Part shown: in pieces, positions 57,766 through 64,000 of the stretch | How positions within the stretch are numbered: the first letter of the stretch is position 1 | Layout: the number at the start of each line of letters is the position of its first letter | NCBI GenBank assembly: GCA_964571765.1 | Contig: CAZNDH010000003.1 | Location: forward strand, 1-64,000 | Source of the DNA: ZC4RG35 sp964571765 | GTDB lineage: Bacteria > Actinomycetota > Acidimicrobiia > Spongiisociales > ZC4RG35 | Reading direction: 5' to 3' | DNA: 64,000 bases | The notes under the pieces: generated by a model | Told to the model about the DNA's origin: nothing | Database searches by the model: none | The model's input: only the letters and a program-made list of their open reading frames with translations | Position numbers and translations under genes: made by a program

Positions 57766-58127
57766 CAGAAGTTCCCTCCGAACGTCATGATCCCCCTGAT
57801 GGCGAGACCCATGGTGAACAGCAGGAGCAGCCCGTAGGCCAACGCCGGACGCTTGCGGAACTGGGTTCGGTATATATAGGTGAAGACGAACGTGACCGCG
57901 ATCACCACCCCGTAGAAGACGTGCTGGTTGCCCGGATTCGTCCCCTCGATGCTCATCGCCATCACGCCGAGGACGATCTGGAACAGGAGGCCGGTGATGG
58001 CCACCCCTACCGCCCAGTAGAAGGCTCTTGGCACCGAGGCCCGGCGAGCCATGAGCACCCCCCAGAGCCCGACCACACCGCTGATCCCCGCGGCGATCGG
58101 GCCCCAGGCGTCGTGAATGCTTCCCAC
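57765..58127 (-). CDS. four-helix membrane protein of unknown function
   Basis: A 120-residue protein with four hydrophobic helices (GPIAAGISGVVGLWGVLMA; FYWAVGVAITGLLFQIVLGV; HVFYGVVIAVTFVFTYIY; LAYGLLLLFTMGLAIRGIMT). A histidine (NQHVFYG) sits at the start of helix 3, and there are basic residues in the loops. I do not recognise the family with certainty; the layout resembles small haem/quinone-related or DoxX-like membrane proteins. A TATGAT hexamer lies 8 nt before the GTG. The downstream overlap with fabI suggests co-transcription. Confidence 0.8.
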   Translation of the reverse strand: MGSIHDAWGPIAAGISGVVGLWGVLMARRASVPRAFYWAVGVAITGLLFQIVLGVMAMSIEGTNPGNQHVFYGVVIAVTFVFTYIYRTQFRKRPALAYGLLLLFTMGLAIRGIMTFGGNF

Positions 58128-58135
58128 GGCCAGGG

Positions 58136-58141
58136 ATCATA
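58136..58141 (-). promoter_or_regulatory. -10 hexamer of a leaderless promoter for the membrane protein-fabI operon
   Basis: TATGAT on the minus strand, 8 nt before the GTG at 58127; no Shine-Dalgarno. Confidence 0.55.
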
Positions 58142-58211
58142 GGAGAGCGGGCTCGGCGCTCCCGTCCAACCGTTGGGACGGGGGGAGCGACGAAACCCAA
58201 ATGACCCGCCC

Positions 58212-58217
58212 TAACGT
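58212..58217 (+). promoter_or_regulatory. -10-like hexamer before the Thr-rich lipoprotein
   Basis: TAACGT, 9 nt before the ATG at 58227; no Shine-Dalgarno. Confidence 0.4.
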
Positions 58218-58226
58218 TGAACGGGA

Positions 58227-59552
58227 ATGAGCAGAGACTTCCGGGTGCTAGTGGTGAGCTCGTTGCTGGCGATCGGTGGCTGTGCCGGCGAGATGGCCAC
58301 TTCGACCACGACCTCCGCTCCCCTGACCACCACGACGACGGTGCCCACGTCGACCACCACCTCCACCCTCCCTCCGGTCGCCGAAGAGGGATGGGTGACC
58401 CTGGGACCCAACGGGCTGCGTGACTGGGACGGGACGATGTTGTGGCCGACCTCGGTGTTCTCCTGGCACACCCTGGCACGGGACGGCGCAGGTGGCTTCG
58501 TCTTTGCCGACGACGACGGTCTGTGGTGGCTGCGACACGGGTCGACCACCCCGGAGCAGGTGATCGACCGCACGAGCCCGACCGAGGTGGTCGAGGTGGT
58601 CGAGACCGCGGAGGGCTCGGTGGCCCGGCTCGGCTTGTGTCATCCCGAGTTCGTCAGGCTCGACGACGGGTCGTCGGTGAGCGATCCGGGACCCGGGCGG
58701 GTCCATCCCGACTGCAACCACGGACTGACCACCCGTTGGACCACGGCCAACGGGCTCACCGCCGAGATCGTTGCGCCGGTGTTCACCGAGGACGCCCAAG
58801 GCCAACCCGGCGAGGTTGTCGATGTGGCCAACCTGGTGATCACCCACGGTGACAACGAGCTTCTCAGAACTCCGGTGGGTGGCTTCTACGAGGCCTGGGC
58901 CCGGATCCACGACTTCGACGGGCGCCGGGTGATCCTTTCCCGGGGGCCCTTCGAGCCGGCGATACCGGACGAGACCTTCTACCTGATCGACCTGGCCACC
59001 GGGGAGGTGGAGTGGCTCCCCGAGGCGGCGGGAACCACGGCGGCGCTTCGCGGCGCTGACTCCGACGAGATCCCCGAAGTTGTCGAGCCCCTGTCCATCT
59101 ACCCAGGTACCCCGATTCTCACCGACAACCTGGTGGTCGAGTTGGAGGATGGGAGGTACCTGGGGTTCATCGACCATGTCGCCGAGTCCGGCCTGACCGG
59201 CGGGCCCGAGGTCCACATCGACCTGGCGGTGTGGTTCTCGGGAAGGGAGGCCGATCACGCGGCTGCAGCAGACGGATGGACGGATGTACCGATGCCCAAC
59301 GACTACTACATCCGCAACCAGGACCCCATCGTCCTGGTGCGCTCGGTGCACCCGGACGTCGCGGTGACCTCGGTGTGGTTCCACTACGACCAGGATCAGA
59401 GCCTGGCGAGCCAGCCGATCACCTTTGCCGAGCTGGTCGATGCACTCACCGGAGAGCCGGTGGGCTCACATCTGAACATGTGGCACGACCCCTGGTGGTT
59501 CACGGTCGTCGACGGCGAGGTGGTCGCCATCGACGAGCAGTACCTGCCCTAG
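58227..59552 (+). CDS. Thr-rich lipoprotein with large exported domain
   Basis: A 441-residue predicted lipoprotein: signal peptide with a lipobox-like LLAIGGC (Cys at residue 19), a Thr/Ser/Pro linker (about residues 24-50), then an exported domain of nearly 400 residues with strand-rich segments such as GGFVFADDDGLWWLRHGS, ARIHDFDGRRVILSRGPFEP and TFYLIDLATGEVEWLPEAAG. The general build resembles the proteins encoded at 8986 and 16652. The C-terminal part includes SVWFHYDQDQSLASQPITFA. No known family recognised; extracellular sensing or binding is possible. It ends 7 bp from the convergent acyl-CoA synthetase. Confidence 0.8.
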   Translation: MSRDFRVLVVSSLLAIGGCAGEMATSTTTSAPLTTTTTVPTSTTTSTLPPVAEEGWVTLGPNGLRDWDGTMLWPTSVFSWHTLARDGAGGFVFADDDGLWWLRHGSTTPEQVIDRTSPTEVVEVVETAEGSVARLGLCHPEFVRLDDGSSVSDPGPGRVHPDCNHGLTTRWTTANGLTAEIVAPVFTEDAQGQPGEVVDVANLVITHGDNELLRTPVGGFYEAWARIHDFDGRRVILSRGPFEPAIPDETFYLIDLATGEVEWLPEAAGTTAALRGADSDEIPEVVEPLSIYPGTPILTDNLVVELEDGRYLGFIDHVAESGLTGGPEVHIDLAVWFSGREADHAAAADGWTDVPMPNDYYIRNQDPIVLVRSVHPDVAVTSVWFHYDQDQSLASQPITFAELVDALTGEPVGSHLNMWHDPWWFTVVDGEVVAIDEQYLP

Positions 59553-59559
59553 CGGCGGT

Positions 59560-61161
59560 CTACTCCATCAACATGTCGGCGTACTGGTCGCGAACCACCT
59601 TCTTGTCGAACTTGCCGGTGCCGGTCTTGGGGATGGCATCCACGAACACGATCCGGTCGGGCAGCCACCACTTGGCGACGCGGGCCTCGAGATGGGCGAG
59701 GAGCTCCTCCTCGGTGACCTCGGCCCCCTTGACCACGAAGGCCGCCGGCCTCTCCTGCCACTTGGCGTGTTTCAAGCCGACAACGGTTGCCTCGGTCACC
59801 GCGGGATGGGCCATCAACTCGTTCTCCAGGTCGAGTGAGGAGATCCACTCCCCCCCCGACTTGATCACGTCCTTGGCCCGATCTGTGATCCGGATGTAGC
59901 CCTCAGGAGTGATCTTGCACACATCGCCGGTGCGAAGCCACCCGTCCTCGAAGGACTGGGCGCTGCGATCGTCCCTGTAGTACTCGGCGGCGATCCACGG
60001 CCCCCGAATGAGCAGCTCTCCGAAGGCCTCGCCGTCATGGGGAAGCTCTTCCCCTACCTCGTCGACGATCTTCACTTGGAGCCCGGCCACGGGGATCCCC
60101 GCGGTCTCGAGCCGATCTAACTGGTCGGAGAGATCCCAGTCCTCCATGTAAGGCTTGAGCAGGGCACTGGAGGCCACCGGGTTGGTCTCTGTCATCCCCC
60201 ACCCCTGGACCACCCTGATGCCCTGGTTCGTCCAGTACCACTCGATCATCGCCCGGGGCACGGCCGAGCCTCCGCAGAAGAACGCTCGGATCGAGGAGAT
60301 GGCGAGATCCGGGTTGGCCTCCAGATACTGCTTGATCCCCAGCCAAACCGTGGGCACCCCGGCGCTGAAGGTGACCCTCTCGTCGACGAACAACCTGACC
60401 AGCCCCTCGGGCGTCAGATCGGGACCGGGGTAGGTGATCTTGGCACCCCGGGTCACCGCCATGAACGGGTAGCCCCAAGCGGCGGCATGGAACATGGGAA
60501 CCACCGGGAGGACGTTGTCGCTGGGCTCCATGGCGTAGTTCGCCAGGTTGGAGATGGTGTGGACGTACGTGGAGCGCTGGGTGTAGGCGACACCCTTGGG
60601 GTTGCCGGTGGTGCCGGAGCTGTAACAGAGCATCATCGGTGAGCGCTCGTCGAGCATCGGCCAGCTGCCATGTTCAGGCTGGTCGGCTATCAGGTCCTCG
60701 TAGGCGATCGATCCGGGGATGGCTTCGTCGGCCTGCTCACCGAGGATCACCCAGTGCTTCACCGTCTCCATCCGGTCGACCAGCGGGCCGATCAGGGAGA
60801 CCAAGTCGGGGTCGACGAACATCACCTTGTCGGCCGCGTGGTTGGCGATGTAGACGATCTGGTCGGCGAACAACCTCAGGTTGATGGTGTGGCATATCCG
60901 GCCGGTGTTGGCGGTGGCCCAGTAGAGCTCGTGATGGCGGCGATTGTTCCAAGCAAAGGTCCCCACTGCGTCGCCACGCTCCAAGCCGAGGGCGTCGAAG
61001 GCAGACGCCAGGCGGCGCACCCGGGAGTCCGTTTCCCCGTAGCTGGTCCGGACCACCGTGCGGTCCGACTCCACCGAGACGATCTCCTGGTAGGGGTGAA
61101 CCCAGACCGCGTGGTCGTAGAGGGTAGAGAGCAGCAAAGGAAAGTCCTGCATGTGGGCCAT
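59560..61161 (-). CDS. medium/long-chain fatty-acid--CoA ligase
   Basis: Activates fatty acids to acyl-CoA through acyl-AMP. 533 residues of the AMP-binding superfamily: P-loop-like MLCYSSGTTGNPKGVAYTQR, PMFHAAAWGYPFMAV, FFCGGSAVPRAMIEWY, the ATP/AMP motif VQGWGMTETNPVASSA, GWLRTGDVCKITPEGYIRIT and the hinge DRAKDVIKSGGEWISSLDLE, with the catalytic lysine region PKTGTGKFDKKVVRDQ. The set fits the FadD/AlkK group. The ATG at 61161 has CAGGAG 6 nt upstream. Confidence 0.95.
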   Translation of the reverse strand: MAHMQDFPLLLSTLYDHAVWVHPYQEIVSVESDRTVVRTSYGETDSRVRRLASAFDALGLERGDAVGTFAWNNRRHHELYWATANTGRICHTINLRLFADQIVYIANHAADKVMFVDPDLVSLIGPLVDRMETVKHWVILGEQADEAIPGSIAYEDLIADQPEHGSWPMLDERSPMMLCYSSGTTGNPKGVAYTQRSTYVHTISNLANYAMEPSDNVLPVVPMFHAAAWGYPFMAVTRGAKITYPGPDLTPEGLVRLFVDERVTFSAGVPTVWLGIKQYLEANPDLAISSIRAFFCGGSAVPRAMIEWYWTNQGIRVVQGWGMTETNPVASSALLKPYMEDWDLSDQLDRLETAGIPVAGLQVKIVDEVGEELPHDGEAFGELLIRGPWIAAEYYRDDRSAQSFEDGWLRTGDVCKITPEGYIRITDRAKDVIKSGGEWISSLDLENELMAHPAVTEATVVGLKHAKWQERPAAFVVKGAEVTEEELLAHLEARVAKWWLPDRIVFVDAIPKTGTGKFDKKVVRDQYADMLME

Positions 61162-61167
61162 CGTGGG

Positions 61168-61206
61168 CTCCTGTTTTCCTGGTGGGAGTGAACCGGGCGG
61201 AGCCTA
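61168..61206 (-). promoter_or_regulatory. -10 hexamer and ribosome binding site of the acyl-CoA synthetase gene
   Basis: On the minus strand TAGGCT (61201-61206) and CAGGAG (61168-61173), the latter 6 nt before the ATG. A leadered transcript. Confidence 0.4.
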
Positions 61207-61242
61207 CCGACGGGGTGGCCGATACGACGGGACGAGCCGGCA

Positions 61243-61296
61243 CGCGAGAGACCCCGAGGGAGCCAGGGCCGAAGCCTCAACCCTCTCGGGGTTCTC
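61243..61296 (+). repeat. 54-bp hairpin element, copy 1
   Basis: Identical to the copy at 61728-61781 at 51 of 54 positions. ACCCCGAG near its 5' side pairs with CTCGGGGT near its 3' side. Between them GGGCCGAAGCC forms a small inner loop. Confidence 0.75.
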
Positions 61297-61628
61297 GATC
61301 CCGTCTTCGTCGGGCCGGGGACCCAACTCCGAACGGGTCGCCGTCGGCCTAAGCCGGCGGCGGTGCGGCCCGAGAGCCGCTGTTCCCCGTCTCCGGGGAG
61401 GTGCAGACCTTGCGGCCTGCGACCGTCAAACCGCTCGACGATCCCTAAGGATCCCCACTCGGCCTGGCGACCTGACCGATTCGCATCCGGCAAGCCGGGT
61501 GCGATCCGGTTGGGCCTTTCCTGCGGTTGCCCGCATCTCCGGCCCGGCCAGTCCCGGAGGTTTCCCACCGATACCAGCCCGCCGCCGGGTTTCCCCGTCG
61601 GCGTGGCCGGAAAGGTAGACCATCAACC

Positions 61629-61661
61629 AGACCCGGACAAGTCGGAGAGGTCTTTGTTTTT
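61629..61661 (+). terminator. candidate intrinsic terminator inside the gene-free interval
   Basis: AGACC (61629-61633) pairs with GGTCT (61649-61653) and is followed by TTGTTTTT, the most T-rich run in this GC-rich region. It would stop a plus-strand transcript that passes through hairpin copy 1. Confidence 0.4.
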
Positions 61662-61727
61662 CGCGAACCATCGTACCGAGACGTCGTCCAACGTTTCGCA
61701 GGTGGACGCGCCCGGATCTCGGCGGAA

Positions 61728-61781
61728 CGCGAGAAACCCCGAGGGAGCCGGGGCCGAAGCCTCAACCCTCTCGGGGCTCTC
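61728..61781 (+). repeat. 54-bp hairpin element, copy 2
   Basis: Second copy, differing from copy 1 at positions 8, 23 and 50 of the element. The CCCCGAG/CTCGGGG stem is unchanged. The substitution at position 8 changes a possible G-U pair to A-U, so the stem is kept. Confidence 0.75.
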
Positions 61782-61997
61782 TGCCATCTCGCCGGGAAAG
61801 CGGGCCCCCGGACGAGGTGGCTACCGAAGGGGCCGAAACCCCGCCGGTACCGATCTGAGGTTGCCCTCAGTTCGTGGGAGGGAAAGTAGAGGAAGGCCGC
61901 CAGATCCGTCAAGGCGTCCGGCCGCTAAGTTTTCGCGTCCTTCGCCGATTTTTCGCGGGTGCGATGGACATGCCCGGGATCTGTCGGGACCGGTTCC

Positions 61998-62003
61998 TAT
62001 GAT
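61998..62003 (+). promoter_or_regulatory. -10 hexamer of a leaderless promoter for the RecB-like nuclease
   Basis: TATGAT, 7 nt before the ATG at 62011. It overlaps an in-frame ATG at 61999, which argues that 62011 is the true start. Confidence 0.55.
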
Positions 62004-62010
62004 CGCCAGC

Positions 62011-62793
62011 ATGGCCATCGTGACCGAGGTCGAGCCGGGGACCCTGGAGACCCTCTCTCCCAGTCGGGCGGGCGACTTCAAGACATGCCCCCAGCTGTTC
62101 CGGTTCCGGGCGATCGACCGCATCCCCGAGCCGACCTCGATCTATCAGGCACGCGGGACCGCGGCGCATCTTGCTCTGCAGCGGCTCTTCGACCACCCCC
62201 TGGACAAGCGGACCCCCGATCGCCTCTTCGACCTGTTTCGCCAGGCATGGACCGAGATCAGGGGGGAAGAAGAGTTCTCCGGGCTGTTCCCCTCCACCGA
62301 TGAAGAGCGGATCTGGGGCCTGGAGTCACTGGAGCTATTGGCCAACTACTTCAGCATCGAGGACCCCACCACCTTCGAGCCCGAGGAGCGTGAGCTCGAC
62401 CTTCTCGAGGACCTCGACGGGATGCTCATCCGGGGGATCCTCGACAGGATGGACCGCGGCTCCAGCGGCGAGCTGATCATCACCGACTACAAGACGGGCA
62501 AGGCTCCACCCGAGGCCTATGCCTTACCTGCATTCTTCGCCCTGAAGATCTATGCCCTGCTCATTCGGAGCAAGACCGGTGAGACACCCGGCGAGTTGAG
62601 GCTCCTCTATCTCAACGGGCCCACCCTCTATCGTCTCCCCATCGACGACCGCCAGCTCGATGCCATGGACTCCCAACTCCGCGCCCTGTGGGCCGCAATA
62701 GAGAGGGCGCTGCATACCGATCGGTTTCCCCCACGCCCCGGGCGGCTCTGCGACTGGTGCTCCTACCGCGAGATCTGCCCCGCCTGGACATAG
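62011..62793 (+). CDS. RecB-like PD-(D/E)XK nuclease with a likely Fe-S cluster
   Basis: A 260-residue single-domain nuclease of the PDDEXK_1 (RecB/AddB/Cas4-like) group. ETLSPSRAGDFKTCPQLFRF starts the domain, HLALQRLFDHP follows, the metal-binding DRMDRG and LIITDYKTGKAPPEAY carry the D...D-Y-K catalytic pattern, and RLCDWCSYREICPAW provides three cysteines which, with the Cys of KTCPQ, form the usual 4Fe-4S ligand set. Many actinobacteria encode a stand-alone RecB-family exonuclease of this size; its precise DNA repair role is not well defined. The long upstream extension of the frame is non-coding. Confidence 0.9.
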   Translation: MAIVTEVEPGTLETLSPSRAGDFKTCPQLFRFRAIDRIPEPTSIYQARGTAAHLALQRLFDHPLDKRTPDRLFDLFRQAWTEIRGEEEFSGLFPSTDEERIWGLESLELLANYFSIEDPTTFEPEERELDLLEDLDGMLIRGILDRMDRGSSGELIITDYKTGKAPPEAYALPAFFALKIYALLIRSKTGETPGELRLLYLNGPTLYRLPIDDRQLDAMDSQLRALWAAIERALHTDRFPPRPGRLCDWCSYREICPAWT

Positions 62794-62844
62794 GCGCGCT
62801 GCGCCAAGACTGCCATATGGCGAGCAAGGCGAAGCCAAGGAGGC

Positions 62845-64000
62845 CTAGGGAAACACTCCGCGGACGAGCTTGGCGTCGGCCACCCGGCGGATTCCCTTGA
62901 TGAGAGCGGCAGTCCTCATGTCCACGTTCTCGGCCACCGAAATCGAGTACACCTCGTCGAAGGCCCGGGTCATGATCTCCCTGAGGCGGGCCACCACCTC
63001 GTTCTCGGTCCAGAAGTACTTCTGGACGTCCTGGACCCACTCGAAATAGGAGACGGTGACCCCCCCGGCGTTGGCCAGGATGTCGGGGACTATCACCACC
63101 CCCCTCTCCCTGAGCATGTCGTCGGCCTCGAGGGTGGTCGGATTGTTGGCTCCTTCGATGAGGATCTTGGCCTTGATCTCGTCGGCATTCCCCTTGTGGA
63201 CTACCCCCTGGACCGCTGCAGGGATCAGGATGTCGACGTCGAGGGTGAACACCGCCTTGCCGTCGATGTGGTCGGCATCGGGATAACCCTCGAGCACTCG
63301 ATTCTCCTCGACCCATTTGGCCGCGGCGTCGACGTCGATCCCGTCGGGGTTGTAGATCGCTCCAGAGATGTCGGATACCGCCACCACCTTGAGTCCCACC
63401 TGGGCGGCGGCCACCGCCGCATAGAGGCCGACGTTGCCGAAGCCGTGGATGGCCACTGTGGCGCCGGTGGGGTCGAACCCGGCAACGTTTGCTGCCTGGG
63501 GTACCAAGAAGATCAACCCTCGACCTGTGGCCTCCCGACGAGCGATGGAGCCTCCCAGGGCGGGAGGCTTGCCGGTCACCACCGCGGGGACGGCATGGCC
63601 GACGTGTTGGGAGTAGGTGTCCATCAGCCACGCCATGACCTGCTCGTTGGTGCCAAGATCGGGAGCGGGGATGTCGGTCTCGGGACCGATCACGTTGATG
63701 ATCTCCATGGTGAAGCGTCGGGTCACCCGCTGCAGCTCGGCTCGGGACAGTGCCATCGGATTGATCCGCACCCCGCCCTTGGCCCCACCGAAGGGGACAC
63801 CGACGATGGAGCACTTCCAGGTCATCAACATGGCCAGGGCGGTTACCTCACCGAGGTCGACGTCGGGGGCGAACCGGATCCCGCCCTTTGTGGGGCCCAT
63901 CGTGGTGAGGTGCTGCACTCGGTAACCGAAGATGGTCTCGACCTCGCTGTAAGTGTCGCGGCGGAAGGGGAAGCTGACCACCGTCGACTTCTGGGGAACC
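62845..64000 (-). CDS. glutamate dehydrogenase, 5' part beyond the window
   Basis: About 385 C-terminal residues of a Glu/Leu/Phe/Val dehydrogenase, probably NAD(P)-glutamate dehydrogenase. Visible: FGYRVQHLTTMGPTKGGIRF with the substrate lysines, VGVPFGGAKGGVRINPM with the catalytic lysine, DIPAPDLGTNEQVMAWLMD, the nucleotide fold TVAIHGFGNVGLYAAVAAAQ, VAVSDISGAIYNPDG and LIEGANNPTTLEADDML. The frame continues without a stop to the right edge, so the start lies outside; the GTG at 63981 is internal. The coenzyme preference is not determined. It is convergent with the nuclease gene. Confidence 0.95.
   Translation of the reverse strand, partial: VPQKSTVVSFPFRRDTYSEVETIFGYRVQHLTTMGPTKGGIRFAPDVDLGEVTALAMLMTWKCSIVGVPFGGAKGGVRINPMALSRAELQRVTRRFTMEIINVIGPETDIPAPDLGTNEQVMAWLMDTYSQHVGHAVPAVVTGKPPALGGSIARREATGRGLIFLVPQAANVAGFDPTGATVAIHGFGNVGLYAAVAAAQVGLKVVAVSDISGAIYNPDGIDVDAAAKWVEENRVLEGYPDADHIDGKAVFTLDVDILIPAAVQGVVHKGNADEIKAKILIEGANNPTTLEADDMLRERGVVIVPDILANAGGVTVSYFEWVQDVQKYFWTENEVVARLREIMTRAFDEVYSISVAENVDMRTAALIKGIRRVADAKLVRGVFP

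Larger units (their letters stand above)
61162..62010. other. gene-free 849-bp interval between divergent genes
   Basis: The only large interval without a recognisable gene. Open frames cross it on both strands but show repeats and Arg/Pro/Gly-rich low-complexity translation, not family sequence. It holds two copies of a 54-bp hairpin element, several further stem-loops (for example CCGTCGGC/GCCGGCGG around a CTAA loop at 61341-61360, GATCC/GGATC around CTAA at 61440-61453, GCATCCGGC/GCCGGGTGC at 61483-61502), a hairpin with a T-run at 61629-61661, and three occurrences of TTTTCGCG in its second half. Confidence 0.6.

Noticed and set aside
58161..58182. CCCGTCC/GGACGGG inverted repeat in the divergent region before the lipoprotein
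   Set aside because: A 7-bp GC stem is plausible by chance, is not followed by a T-run and has no matching copy elsewhere that I noticed.
61363..62010. Upstream extension of the RecB-like frame as an N-terminal domain
   Set aside because: The translation is Arg/Pro/Gly low complexity crossing repeat copy 2, and the TATGAT hexamer with correctly placed ATG at 62011 gives a normal family N-terminus.
62793..62844. GGCGC/GCGCC hairpin between the RecB-like and glutamate dehydrogenase genes as a bidirectional terminator
   Set aside because: Only 5 bp of stem without T-runs on either side; too weak to list.

Overview
The window is a dense, GC-rich bacterial chromosome segment with about 63 protein-coding genes and no rRNA, tRNA, CRISPR array or insertion sequence that I could find. 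Several traits point to Actinomycetota: DUF2469 beside lepB and yraN, a SepIVA-like coiled-coil gene next to coaD, the smc/ftsY/mutM/rnc cluster, an InhA-like enoyl-ACP reductase, a 13E12-type HNH protein, and ECF sigma factors with Thr-rich exported partners. A class-level placement (Acidimicrobiia-like) is inference only.

Layout. 0-3.2 kb: comM-dprA (competence and recombination) and an enoyl-CoA hydratase, all on the minus strand. 3.2-5.2 kb: two tiny plus-strand genes and an ABC exporter. 5.2-13.4 kb: the classical ffh-rpsP-khpA-rimM-trmD-rplS-lepB-DUF2469-yraN block on the minus strand, interrupted between rimM and trmD by a DUF4097-like membrane protein, a lipoprotein and a thiolase. 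13.5-18 kb: an epoxide hydrolase and two back-to-back ECF sigma factor modules. 18-24 kb: coxD/coxE-like and split xdhC maturation genes without a visible molybdenum hydroxylase, then ppc. 24-27.5 kb: HNH protein, GNAT, upp, an alkyltransferase-like protein and a SIMPL protein. 27.5-32 kb: a compact arginine cluster of Xanthomonas type (N-acetylornithine carbamoyltransferase, fused acetylglutamate kinase/synthase, argC), followed by thymidine phosphorylase. 32-38 kb: etfBA and a lone glutamate synthase large subunit. 38-51 kb: cdd-ftsY-smc-mutM, then rnc-plsX-rpmF-DUF177-sepIVA-like-coaD-rsmD-recG. 51-57 kb: rpmB, two small genes, ddl with a membrane-anchored MurF-like ligase, a hydrolase and an orphan sensor kinase. 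57-64 kb: fabI, a four-helix membrane protein, a lipoprotein, an acyl-CoA synthetase, an 849-bp gene-free interval with a duplicated 54-bp hairpin element, a RecB-like nuclease and the 3' part of a glutamate dehydrogenase.

How the genes work together. Most are housekeeping: co-translational export (ffh, ftsY, lepB), ribosome and tRNA maturation (rpsP, rplS, rpmB, rpmF, rimM, trmD, rsmD, rnc), chromosome maintenance (smc, recG, mutM), lipid metabolism (plsX, fabI, thiolase, enoyl-CoA hydratase, acyl-CoA synthetase, ETF), cell wall (ddl, MurF-like) and nitrogen metabolism (gltB, gdh, arginine genes). The two most striking features are the acetylornithine-carbamoylating arginine cluster and a window-wide start signal: genes at the head of transcription units carry a TAnnnT hexamer only 6-10 nt before the start codon and no Shine-Dalgarno, which suggests pervasive leaderless transcription. 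I used that signal to choose several starts.
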